DNA of 64,000 nt from Sinomonas atrocyanea (lineage in GTDB: Bacteria > Actinomycetota > Actinomycetes > Actinomycetales > Micrococcaceae), in contig NZ_JAUSRH010000015.1 of the NCBI RefSeq assembly GCF_030811715.1, forward strand, positions 1 to 64,000, read 5' to 3'. Positions 40,838 through 48,749 of this stretch are shown here, in pieces (positions within the stretch are counted from its first letter, which is position 1; the number at the start of each line of letters is the position of its first letter). A program made the translations under genes and the position numbers. The notes beneath the pieces were generated by a model, which worked only from the letters and a program-made list of their open reading frames with translations, was not told the origin of the DNA and ran no database searches.

Positions 40838-41574
40838 TATGGGGCCATGTCTTTCTGGTGAGAACAGCTCGAGGCTGTGGGGATTCTGTTCCGCGCCGCT
40901 GGGCTCAACGAGGAGTCCGGCATCAGTGCTTCGCGGGACGATGCGTAGACGTGGTTGCGCATGGCGGATTCCGCACCGAAGGGATCCTTGTGCTCGATCA
41001 TCTCGAGCACGCCCCGGTGCTCCTGGGTCGAGGCCGCGATGCGGCCCGGGTGCTCGACCGTGCGGAGCACGAGGCGCCGGTACGCCAACTGGTTCATCAG
41101 GCGGGCGTAGTGCTCGGCCAGTTTGCGGTTGTCGGAACCGTGCACGATCGCCCAGTGGAACTCCTCGACGAGGCGCGCATAGCGGGCGGAGTCGCCGGAC
41201 AGGACCGCCTCTTCCGAATCGGCGAGGTTGCGGCGCAGGATGCCGAGCTCGGGGACATCGCCCCGGCGCGCCATGAGGGAGGCCGCGAGGCCCTCGAGGG
41301 ACTCCTTGAGCTGGAACAGCTCCACGATCTCCCTGCGCGTGGGCTCCCGGACGAAGGTGCCCACCTTCGGGCGGATCTCCACCAGGCCCTCGTGCTGGAG
41401 CTGCTTGAGCGCCTCGCGGACCGGGGTGCGGCTGACCTCGAACTCCTGGGCGAGGTACGCCTCGGGCAGGAGCGCCCCCGGTGGGAACTCGCCCCCGAGG
41501 ACGAGCTGGCGGATCCGGTCGAGGAGTCCGCCCTGGTCGCCGTTGGCGGCGCTGAGTTCCAGAGCATCTTGCAT
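40837..41574 (-). CDS. GntR-family (FCD) repressor of the catabolic cluster
   Basis: 245 aa. N-terminal winged helix (LPEAYLAQEFEVSRTPVREALKQLQHEGLVEI) and C-terminal FCD ligand domain with metal-type residues (EEFHWAIVHGS, HRGVLEMIEHKDP). First gene of the leftward operon and divergent from the flavin reductase gene. Two identical TTGCATGCAT sites lie at and before its start, so it probably controls both directions and itself, releasing DNA on binding a pathway intermediate. Confidence 0.9.
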   Translation of the reverse strand: MQDALELSAANGDQGGLLDRIRQLVLGGEFPPGALLPEAYLAQEFEVSRTPVREALKQLQHEGLVEIRPKVGTFVREPTRREIVELFQLKESLEGLAASLMARRGDVPELGILRRNLADSEEAVLSGDSARYARLVEEFHWAIVHGSDNRKLAEHYARLMNQLAYRRLVLRTVEHPGRIAASTQEHRGVLEMIEHKDPFGAESAMRNHVYASSREALMPDSSLSPAARNRIPTASSCSHQKDMAP

Positions 41575-41599
41575 GCATCACAGGTTAGGTTGCATGCAT
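41569..41599. promoter_or_regulatory. Twin GntR operators in the divergent promoter
   Basis: TTGCATGCAT occurs at 41569-41578 (overlapping the GntR start codon) and 41590-41599, 21 bp apart, so both lie on the same DNA face. Each contains the palindrome TGCATGCA. Confidence 0.75.
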
Positions 41600-41714
41600 G
41601 AGGAGCGTCAAGGGCTGAATCTCCGAGGGTTACTTTCCCATCGAATGGCCCAGTTCCCGCGGAATCTCAATAGGGGATTGACCGATCCTTGTGAGCTGCC
41701 TTACCTTCATTGGT

Positions 41715-42659
41715 ATGCAACAGACGCTTGAACCGGTCATCACGGCAGCATGGCTCGCAGCTTGGGACAAGGGCGACCTCGACGCGCTCGATGCGCTCAT
41801 GGCGGAGGGGTACACCCGCACCAGCAAGGCCACGGGGGCGACGGTCGACCTCGCGGGCCTCAAGGCAGAGATCGCCTCGGTCAGGGAGGCCTTCCCGGAT
41901 CTGCGCACCACCCTCGACGACATCGTCGTCGGTGAGGGGACCGTCGCCGTGTTCTGGACCTCGACCGGGACCCACGCCCACGAGTACCTTGGCGTCCCCG
42001 CCACGGGACTGACTGTCCACACGCGCGGATCGAACATCCTCGTGCTCGACCCACGGGGAAGGGTCCTGCAGGAGACCGTGACCTGGGACGGCAGCGAGCT
42101 CCTCGCGGGACTCGGCATCCGTCCGTTGCGCGGCATCGCCGCCCCACCGGCTCCGGAGCCCGAGGACGAGGACGCCCAGCCGAGCCTGGACACCATGAAG
42201 GCGTTCAACCGCCAGTTCATCACCGGTGTCACCGTGGTGACCACCAAGGAGGGCGACCGGCCCAAGGGCCTGGCGGCCAACGCGTACTGTTCGGTCTCCC
42301 TGGAGCCGCCGCTCGTGCTGGTTTGCGTGCAGAAGACCTCCAGCACCTACCCGGCGCTCTTCTCCTCCAGCCACCTCGGCATCAACATCCTGGGGGCGGA
42401 CCAGAAGCCGACGGTCGGGGTCTTCGCCTCGAAGTCGCCCGACAAGTTCGCCGAGGTGGACTGGCACGAGGGGCCGCACGGCAGCCCGCTCATCGACTGT
42501 TCGGCGGCCTCGATCGAGGCCGAGATCCAGGAGCGCTTCCAGGCGAAGACCCATACGGTCTTCATCTGCCGCGTCCGGCACGCCGAGGTCGACGGCGCCG
42601 CGCCCATGGTCTACAAGGCCGGGCACTTCTTCGACGGCGGCCAGCTCGTCGAACTCTGA
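41715..42659 (+). CDS. Fused NTF2/SnoaL-like domain and flavin reductase
   Basis: 314 aa from the ATG at 41715; a GTG at 41691 is an alternative. Residues 1-130 form a SnoaL/ester-cyclase-like domain (AAWLAAWDKGDLDALDALMAEGY, FPDLRTTLDDIVVGEGTVAVFW). A linker PAPEPEDEDAQ follows, then a flavin reductase domain (MKAFNRQFITGVTVVTT, GLAANAYCSVSLEPPLVLVCV, HFFDGGQLVEL) of the RutF/HpaC type. It supplies reduced flavin to the luciferase-type monooxygenase. The NTF2 fusion is unusual and may handle an unstable product or dock the oxygenase. Confidence 0.85.
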   Translation: MQQTLEPVITAAWLAAWDKGDLDALDALMAEGYTRTSKATGATVDLAGLKAEIASVREAFPDLRTTLDDIVVGEGTVAVFWTSTGTHAHEYLGVPATGLTVHTRGSNILVLDPRGRVLQETVTWDGSELLAGLGIRPLRGIAAPPAPEPEDEDAQPSLDTMKAFNRQFITGVTVVTTKEGDRPKGLAANAYCSVSLEPPLVLVCVQKTSSTYPALFSSSHLGINILGADQKPTVGVFASKSPDKFAEVDWHEGPHGSPLIDCSAASIEAEIQERFQAKTHTVFICRVRHAEVDGAAPMVYKAGHFFDGGQLVEL

Positions 42660-42765
42660 AAGGCAGCGGCGCGGCTGAGACCTCGCACAGGACAGCAGCC
42701 GCGCCGAGCCCATCTGCTCAGACAAGCAGTGCACACAGGTGTGCACCTCCACTTTAGGACTAACC

Positions 42766-44202
42766 ATGAGCCCAGACACCGTCCGCGCAGCAGCAAGCGA
42801 GGACAGCATCGCCGAGGACCGCGGATACCGCGACAGCCTCACCAAGATCGAGCCGTACGGCATTGAGCACATTCCCGACGTCGAACGGCACGGGCGCCCT
42901 CGGTCCCAGTTCTTCCTCTGGTTCGCGGCCGGGATGAACTTCCCCATCGTCGTCCTCGGCTTCAGCGCCGCCTACTTCGGCCTGCCCTTCTGGGCCGCGG
43001 TGCTGGCCATCGTGCTCGCTGGCGTGACCTCGTCGGCCGGCATGGGGTACCTGTCAGCCATGGGCGTCCGATTGGGTGTGCCGCAGCAGATGCAGGGCCG
43101 AGGCCCGCTCGGCTTCATCGGCAACCTGTTCCCGGTCGCCTACGTCAACGTCTTCGCCGGGATCGGCTGGGCCGCCGTGACGGTCATCCTCGGCGGCAAG
43201 GCCATCGCCCTCCTCACCGGCATCCCGTTCTGGATCTCCTCCCTGGTCCTCATGGGAATCCAGCTCGGCGTCGCGGTCATCGGCTACAACCTCATCCACT
43301 TCCTCCAGCGCATCCTCTCCTACGTCCTCGTCGTCGGATTCGTCTTCATCACCGCAGTCAGCGCCGCCAACGGCCACATCGTCAACGAGGTCAACACCGC
43401 CGCGAAGGGCTTCGACGGGGTCGGCGGCTGGATCGTCTTCTTCGGCTGGTTCTTCTCCTTCATCGTCGCCTGGATGCCCTTCGCCTCCGACTACTCCCGC
43501 TACCTGCCCAACACGCCAGGCAACCGCCGCGGGGCCGGATGGGCCACCATGCTCGGCAACGCGGTCACGATGATCTGGATGGGCGTGCTCGGCACGATCC
43601 TCGGCTCCACCGCCACGGCCAGCGACAGCATCGGCGCGCTGAAGGAGATCATGGGCCCGTGGGCCCCCATCGGGCTGTGCATCGTCGCGCTGTCCTCCTT
43701 CACGCAGAACTTCCTCAACGTCTACGGCGGGGCCATCTCCATCCAGACGATGGGCATCCCCGTCAAGCGCCACGTCGGCGTGATCTTCATCTGCGTGATC
43801 TCCTACGTCGTCGCGCTCTGGGGGCAGGGCGGATTCAACGAGGGCTTCACCGCCTTCCTGAACCTCACCGCCTACTGCATCGCCCCCTACGTCGCCGTCT
43901 TGGTCTGCGACTACCTCTTCGGCGGCCGCCGCAGCGAACGAGGGCTCCGCGAGCTCTTCGACAAGAAGCGCACGTTCGAATGGGGCTTCGTGGCCTGGGC
44001 CGTCGGCGTCATCGCCTCCTCGCCCTTCTGGATGTCCTCGATCTACACCGGCCCGATCGCCAAGGCCTTCCCGCAGATCGGCGACCTCTCCTACTACGTC
44101 GGTGCGCTCGTCGCAGCCATCGTCTACTTCGCCACCTACCGGCTCAAGCGGCTCTCCGGCCACGACATGCTCGACCGCAGCGCAGCGGCACGGCAGTTCT
44201 GA
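42766..44202 (+). CDS. NCS1-family nucleobase/heterocycle permease (CodB-like)
   Basis: 478 aa from the ATG at 42766 behind AGGACTAACC. About 12 membrane helices. The N-terminal motif EHIPDVERHGRPRSQFFLWFA and the loop QQMQGRGPLGFIGN are typical of NCS1 transporters for cytosine, purines, hydantoins and allantoin. WMPFASDYSRYLP is the conserved helix-6 motif. It imports the pathway substrate with a cation and is the best clue that the substrate is a nucleobase-like or hydantoin-like ring. Confidence 0.92.
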   Translation: MSPDTVRAAASEDSIAEDRGYRDSLTKIEPYGIEHIPDVERHGRPRSQFFLWFAAGMNFPIVVLGFSAAYFGLPFWAAVLAIVLAGVTSSAGMGYLSAMGVRLGVPQQMQGRGPLGFIGNLFPVAYVNVFAGIGWAAVTVILGGKAIALLTGIPFWISSLVLMGIQLGVAVIGYNLIHFLQRILSYVLVVGFVFITAVSAANGHIVNEVNTAAKGFDGVGGWIVFFGWFFSFIVAWMPFASDYSRYLPNTPGNRRGAGWATMLGNAVTMIWMGVLGTILGSTATASDSIGALKEIMGPWAPIGLCIVALSSFTQNFLNVYGGAISIQTMGIPVKRHVGVIFICVISYVVALWGQGGFNEGFTAFLNLTAYCIAPYVAVLVCDYLFGGRRSERGLRELFDKKRTFEWGFVAWAVGVIASSPFWMSSIYTGPIAKAFPQIGDLSYYVGALVAAIVYFATYRLKRLSGHDMLDRSAAARQF

Positions 44203-44203
44203 G

Positions 44204-44749
44204 ATGGGGAGCCCGGGCCCGAACGGCCGACTCGTGGTCATCGACATGCAGCGCGCCTTCCAGGAGAAGACCGAATGGCATGTGCCACGCTTCGACGAGG
44301 CCGCCGCTGCCATCGCAAAGCTCCAAGAGACCACTGCGCTCCCGCCCGTCTACACGCGATTCGTCAGGGACGAAGCGGAGACCGGCTCCTGGTCCGCCTA
44401 CTACCAGCGCTGGAACGAGATGCGGCTGGCACCCGGAGCCGAGGAGTGGGACCTGGCCGTGCCCCTTCCGGAAGGGGCAACCGTCATCGATGCCCCGACA
44501 TTCAGCAAGTGGGGCCCGGAGCTCGCCGCGATCATCCCCGAAGGGGAGAGGATGGTCCTCACAGGAGTGGCCACCGACTGCTGCGTGCTCTCAACAGCCC
44601 TCGCGGCGGTCGACGCCGGCCGCCACGTCACCGTCGTCTCGGACGCCTGTGCCGGCGCCACCGACGAAGCCCACGAGCAGGCCCTGGCCCTGATGCAGAT
44701 GCTCTCACCGATGTGCGAGACCACAACGCTGGCCGACCTGCTCGCGTGA
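44204..44749 (+). CDS. Isochorismatase-family amidohydrolase (RutB-like role)
   Basis: 181 aa from the ATG at 44204, one base after the permease stop. Catalytic triad visible: D14 (LVVIDMQRAF), K102 (TFSKWGPE) and C126 (GVATDCCVLSTA), with the cis-peptide region before the Cys. These enzymes cut ureido, carbamoyl or amide bonds; RutB hydrolyses ureidoacrylate. The place in the cluster predicts hydrolysis of the ring-opened product. Confidence 0.9.
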   Translation: MGSPGPNGRLVVIDMQRAFQEKTEWHVPRFDEAAAAIAKLQETTALPPVYTRFVRDEAETGSWSAYYQRWNEMRLAPGAEEWDLAVPLPEGATVIDAPTFSKWGPELAAIIPEGERMVLTGVATDCCVLSTALAAVDAGRHVTVVSDACAGATDEAHEQALALMQMLSPMCETTTLADLLA

Positions 44750-44836
44750 GGTGGAGGGCCGGGGGCGCTCCCGCAACGGAGCGTCCCCGACCCCGCCTGC
44801 CCCAAGCACCATCAGACCGAATTCCCCGGAGGACCG

Positions 44837-45370
44837 ATGACGATCACCGACGAGACGACAGTCTCCTCAGCTGAAGCCCCCGGAGCTGGGACAGCAGTCC
44901 GCGAAGTCGTGGCCATCATCCTCGAACACCACGGCCGCATCGCCCTCCTCAGGCGCAGCCGCGCAGTTCACCACGATCAGGGGCTCTGGCACTGCGTCAC
45001 CGGCTACCTCGACCCCTGGACCACTCCACGGCAGCAGGCCTTCGTGGAGCTCTACGAGGAGACGGGCCTCACCCAGGAGGACATCGTGCTTGAACGCTGC
45101 CGTCCGCTCCTCCTGCCCGACAGGAGCGGCGCGCCCTGGCTTGTGCACACCTTCAGGGCCTCCACCAGCCGGCGCCACCTCCGCATCAATGGGGAGCACG
45201 ACGCGTACCGATGGGCAAAGCCCGCCAAGGTCCGCCGCTTCAGCAACCGAGTGGAATGGCTCAGTGCAGTGCTAGATGCAACCCTGCGCGGCGACCAGGA
45301 GGAATGGCCCGGCGAACTCGGCGGCCGCCCCTCGGCCAACTCCGAAGACGGCGGGAGTCGGGCGGCATGA
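44837..45370 (+). CDS. NUDIX-domain protein with degenerate Nudix box
   Basis: 177 aa behind GGAGGACCG. Nudix fold region VREVVAIILEHHGRIALLRRS, then GYLDPWTTPRQQAFVELYEETGL in place of Gx5Ex7REUxEExGU: the first Glu and the Arg are missing while EExGL is kept. It may hydrolyse a nucleoside diphosphate derivative poorly or serve as a sensor. It is the last gene of the rightward branch and 87 bases from the amidohydrolase, so the link to the pathway is weak. Confidence 0.75.
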   Translation: MTITDETTVSSAEAPGAGTAVREVVAIILEHHGRIALLRRSRAVHHDQGLWHCVTGYLDPWTTPRQQAFVELYEETGLTQEDIVLERCRPLLLPDRSGAPWLVHTFRASTSRRHLRINGEHDAYRWAKPAKVRRFSNRVEWLSAVLDATLRGDQEEWPGELGGRPSANSEDGGSRAA

Positions 45371-45756
45371 TGACCGGACCTGGCACCCATCCTCCCGCCT
45401 GTCAGGCCCCTCGGCCTTCCCCCGGGGACCTTGTCGAGTTCCGAAAGGAAGGAGAGCCGCTCCGCATAGGCATGATCGAAGCGGTCATGCCCGACGGCAG
45501 CGGGGTTCTGGATCGCGGCCTACGGCGCCGACAGCCGCGTCGGCTATGGAGAGGGGCCTTCTGCTGTTGGGCTGGCCTCGCCGTCGACATCGGCGTCTGC
45601 AGGCCGGTGGGGAAGGCCAGTGGGCGGCGCGTCAGTGCAAAGGGCGCTTCCCGGCTATCCAGCAAGCTGCTTGATAGCCGGGAAGCGCTGGTCTCGCACC
45701 TTGGTCCGGAACACCCGAGAAGAGGCATCGTGCTGGCGTTGTGCTGGGCACCGTAG
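45367..45756 (+). pseudogene. Frameshifted remnant of a small actinobacterial hypothetical gene
   Basis: Starts ATG at 45367 overlapping the Nudix stop. Residues PGDLVEFRKEGEPLRIGMIEAVMPDGSG look like a conserved start of a short family. After GGGG near 45499-45502 the sense switches frame: FWIAAYGADSRVGYG is readable only one base over. Loss of one G would restore it. The rest of the open frame is arbitrary and runs through a terminator hairpin. Confidence 0.6.
45644..45688. terminator. Bidirectional terminator between convergent genes
   Basis: Perfect 16-bp inverted repeat GCGCTTCCCGGCTATC (45644-45659) and complement (45673-45688) with a 13-base loop. It separates the Nudix branch from the leftward M20 operon. 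Confidence 0.85.
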
Positions 45757-45766
45757 GCGCGAGAGC

Positions 45767-46936
45767 CTACTCAGTGAGGCGGGTGAGGAGGCCTGCGGCG
45801 AGGGCGGCTCGTTGGAGCATGCCGGTGATGCTGATCCACTCGTTCCTGGCGTGGGCTCCTGCTCCGACCGCGCCCAGGCCGTCGAGGACGGGCAGGCCGA
45901 GTGCGGCGGCGAAGTTCCCGTCGCTGGCTCCTCCGACGGAGGCCTCCTTCAGGTCGAGGTTGAGCGCGGAGGCGACCTCGGCGGCCCGGGCGAACATCGC
46001 CGCTGTCTTCTCGGTGCGCTGCATAACGGGTCGGTTCCAGCCGCCGCTGAAGGCGATGGCTGCGAGGGGGTTCTCAGCGCGGAGGGTGGCGAAGACGCGG
46101 TCGACCCGCCGGGCCTCTTCGTCCGAGCTGACGCGAACGTCGACGTGGGCTACTGCTTTGTCGGCTTTGACGTTGGTTCGGGTGCCCCCGTGGAGGATCC
46201 CGACGTTGATGCTGGTTCCCGCTGCGAGGTCGGATGCGCCGTGCAGTTTCAGGACGACGCGTGAGATCTCGTCGATCGCGCTGGCCCCTGATTCTGGGTC
46301 GAGGCCGGCGTGGACGGCTTCGCCCTGGGCCTCGACCCGGAAGATGCCCACGCCCTTGCGTGCGGTCTTGAGGGCGCCGTCGGCACTTGCTTCGAAGACC
46401 AGCACCGCAGCGCCGCGGCGAGCTTCTTCCTCGATGACGGGGCGTGAGGACGGGCTGCCGAGCTCCTCGTCGCCGTTGAGCACGAGGCGCACATGGGGGC
46501 GGGGCGCGCCGAGGGCGTCGCAGGCCTTCAGGGCCCAGACCAGCTGGACGAGACCGGCTTTCATGTCGAAGGCTCCGGGCCCGGTGAGTGAGTCGCCATC
46601 GACCGAGACGGGCCACTCGGCCAGAGTCCCTGCCTCCCACACGGTGTCGTAGTGGCACAGGGCCGTGGCCCAAGGGGCGGCGCCCAGGGTGGGGGAGGGG
46701 TAGTCGAGGACAACGGTGTCTCCGTGCTCCCCGCCGTCGACGAGCCTTCGGGCGGCGGGAGTGCCCAGTCTCAGGCCGAGCCATCGTTCGGTCCAGTCGA
46801 GTCCCTTGATCAGCAGGTTCTTGTCGTCGGACGGGGTTTCCTGGCTGATGTAGTCCGAGAGGTCCTGGACCATCTCGTCCCTGTGGTCGTTGATCCATTG
46901 CTGAAGAGCGAGGATGGGCTTTGCACCGTCCTTCAT
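45767..46936 (-). CDS. M20-family metallohydrolase, carboxypeptidase G2-like
   Basis: 389 aa from the ATG at 46936. Metal ligands: CHYDTVWEAGT (His and Asp), GAFDMKAGLVQ (bridging Asp), NGDEELGSPSSRP (catalytic Glu-Glu) and a late AHARNEWI (His). The sequence closely follows the carboxypeptidase G2 pattern (GALKTARKGVGIFRVEAQG; VGGASDGNFAAALGLPVLDG). It removes an amino acid from an N-acyl amino acid or amide. Last gene of the leftward operon, in ATGA overlap with the reductase. Confidence 0.9.
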   Translation of the reverse strand: MKDGAKPILALQQWINDHRDEMVQDLSDYISQETPSDDKNLLIKGLDWTERWLGLRLGTPAARRLVDGGEHGDTVVLDYPSPTLGAAPWATALCHYDTVWEAGTLAEWPVSVDGDSLTGPGAFDMKAGLVQLVWALKACDALGAPRPHVRLVLNGDEELGSPSSRPVIEEEARRGAAVLVFEASADGALKTARKGVGIFRVEAQGEAVHAGLDPESGASAIDEISRVVLKLHGASDLAAGTSINVGILHGGTRTNVKADKAVAHVDVRVSSDEEARRVDRVFATLRAENPLAAIAFSGGWNRPVMQRTEKTAAMFARAAEVASALNLDLKEASVGGASDGNFAAALGLPVLDGLGAVGAGAHARNEWISITGMLQRAALAAGLLTRLTE

Positions 46937-47961
46937 GAGCGGACCCCGACGATGGCGTCCAGTGCGTCCAGGTGATGCTCGCCCATTTCGGCCTGGCCGG
47001 TCTCCAACGCCTTGATGAGGTCGACCATCTGTGTCAGGAGGGGCACGGTGATGCCGTGTTCCTGGGCTTTGGCGATGACCGGCCCGTAGTGGCAGGGGAC
47101 TTCGGTGGGGCGCTTGCGGACGGCGATGTCGCGCCAGATCCCGGACCGGGTCTTGGACTGCGTGCCGAGCCACGCCGCCAGTCCGTCGGTGGCTGCACGC
47201 CGGGCCGCCGGGTCGGCGGACTGTCGGTAGGCGTCGGGTTCGAAGGCGTCGAATCCCTCGAGCTCGATTCCTTCGGCGTCGGCGACCTCGAAGACCTCTG
47301 CGGCGAGGCCTTCCATGGCGGGGCGGTGGCGGTCGATCAGGTCGGCCATGTCCGCATCGGCGAGGGCGGTGGCGGAGAGCATGGCTCCGAAGCCGAGCTT
47401 GGACCACAGGAAGCCGTCGACGTTCGGGGTCACGACCGGGGACCCCCAGTGCTCAAGGTCCGTGGCGAGCTGGTGCACGCGGTCGCTGACACCGCCGGTG
47501 TATTCGCCCAGTGCCATGCCGCCGGCCCCGCCGTCCTTGACGAGGCCGGGTTCCATGACGTCGGCGAAGAGGTCGACGAAGGCGCTGATGGTGCGCTGGG
47601 GACCCATCTGGGCGGCGATGGCGGCCTCATTGAGCCCGTTCTGCATGGAGACGACGTACCCGTCGGGCGCGAGGCGGGGGGCGATCCACGCGGCAGCCTT
47701 GTCGGTGGCCTGGGCCTTCACTGCGAGCAGCACGCGTCCGAGCTGGGAGGGGGCGTCGTCGAGTCCGAAGACGGGCAGGTGGGCCGTGAGTGTTCCCTGT
47801 GGGGTCTGCAGCCGCAGCCCACCGTCCCGGATGGCCTGCACGTGGGCGGGGTCGGCGTCGACCAACTGGACTGGGGCTCCTTGGGCATGGAGGTGGACGG
47901 CGAGGGTGCCGCCGATGGCGCCGGCGCCGACGACGGTGTAGGGGAGGTCTGTGGCAGTCAT
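46933..47961 (-). CDS. Ketopantoate-reductase-like NAD(P) oxidoreductase
   Basis: 342 aa from the ATG at 47961. Rossmann motif TVVGAGAIGGTLAVHL at residues 9-24, the family Lys in LLAVKAQATD, and SMQNGLNE. The C-terminal helical domain holds SKLGFGAML and a Ser/Asp region. It is longer than PanE (about 300 aa). In PanE the reaction is ketopantoate to pantoate. Here the operon context suggests oxidation of a 2-hydroxy acid in catabolism rather than vitamin synthesis. Confidence 0.82.
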   Translation of the reverse strand: MTATDLPYTVVGAGAIGGTLAVHLHAQGAPVQLVDADPAHVQAIRDGGLRLQTPQGTLTAHLPVFGLDDAPSQLGRVLLAVKAQATDKAAAWIAPRLAPDGYVVSMQNGLNEAAIAAQMGPQRTISAFVDLFADVMEPGLVKDGGAGGMALGEYTGGVSDRVHQLATDLEHWGSPVVTPNVDGFLWSKLGFGAMLSATALADADMADLIDRHRPAMEGLAAEVFEVADAEGIELEGFDAFEPDAYRQSADPAARRAATDGLAAWLGTQSKTRSGIWRDIAVRKRPTEVPCHYGPVIAKAQEHGITVPLLTQMVDLIKALETGQAEMGEHHLDALDAIVGVRS

Positions 47962-48749
47962 GCGTGGGCTTCCTTCTTGGTGGCGGGCTCCCAGTGGAGG
48001 GGCAGGTTCATGGCTCCGGTGGAGGCTCCGCCGTCGACGCGGAGCACTTCGCCGGTGATCCATTCGGCGGCGTCGCTGCAGAGCCAGAGCACTGCGTTGG
48101 CGATGTCGTCCGGGCGTCCGCGGCGTCCGAGGGGGTTGGGAGAGACGGCGGCGGCGTACTCCTCGGTGACGGGGTTGGCCTCGCTGTCGACGGTGACGAA
48201 TCCGGGGGCCACGGCGTTCACCCGGATGCCCAGCGGGCCGAGTTCGAGGGCCGAGGCCCGGGTCGCCATCTCGAGCGCGGCCTTGGAAGTGGCATAGGGG
48301 GCGGCTCCGGGCCGGGCGCGCAGCGCCGCCCCCGAGGAGATGTTCACCACGACCGGCCTGCGGCCTGCCGCCGAGGCAAGCTGGGCCAGGACGACGGTGC
48401 TGAGCAGGGGAGCACGGACGTTCAGGTTCTGCACCGCGTCCCAGGTCGAAGCGTCCAAGTCGAGGAACGGTGTCGCGGGGTAGACCCCGGCAGCGTTGAC
48501 GAGGACATCGACCGGCGCGGTCTCCCAGGCGGCGCGTACTGTTGCGGCCGGCGCCTCCGGGTCCCGCAGGTCGGTCCCGTAGACGTGGACGGCCTCGGCT
48601 CCGAGGGCCTGGGCCTCCCGTGCCACTGCGGTCGCGGCGTCGGCCCGGAGGTCGACGAGGGAGAGCACAGCCCCCTGCTGGGCGAAGGCGATGGCGGTCT
48701 GGCGGCCGATGCCGCTGCCGGCGCCGGTGATCAGGACGTGGCGGTTCAA
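47958..48749 (-). CDS. Short-chain dehydrogenase/reductase
   Basis: 263 aa with a TTG start at 48749 behind GGAAAGGAAC; the stop of the MFS gene shares bases with it. Cofactor motif VLITGAGSGIGRQTA, LVNAAGVYP, catalytic Ser in NISSGAA and the YxxxK pair in PYATSKAALE, ending RVDGGAST. The acid after beta-2 (LVDLRAD) points to NAD(H). Oxidises or reduces a hydroxyl/keto intermediate. Part of the five-gene overlapped operon. Confidence 0.9.
   Translation of the reverse strand: MNRHVLITGAGSGIGRQTAIAFAQQGAVLSLVDLRADAATAVAREAQALGAEAVHVYGTDLRDPEAPAATVRAAWETAPVDVLVNAAGVYPATPFLDLDASTWDAVQNLNVRAPLLSTVVLAQLASAAGRRPVVVNISSGAALRARPGAAPYATSKAALEMATRASALELGPLGIRVNAVAPGFVTVDSEANPVTEEYAAAVSPNPLGRRGRPDDIANAVLWLCSDAAEWITGEVLRVDGGASTGAMNLPLHWEPATKKEAHA

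Noticed and set aside
46933-47961. Pantothenate biosynthesis gene panE
   Set aside because: Only the general ketopantoate-reductase fold is recognisable. The protein is longer and sits in a catabolic operon with no other pantothenate genes.
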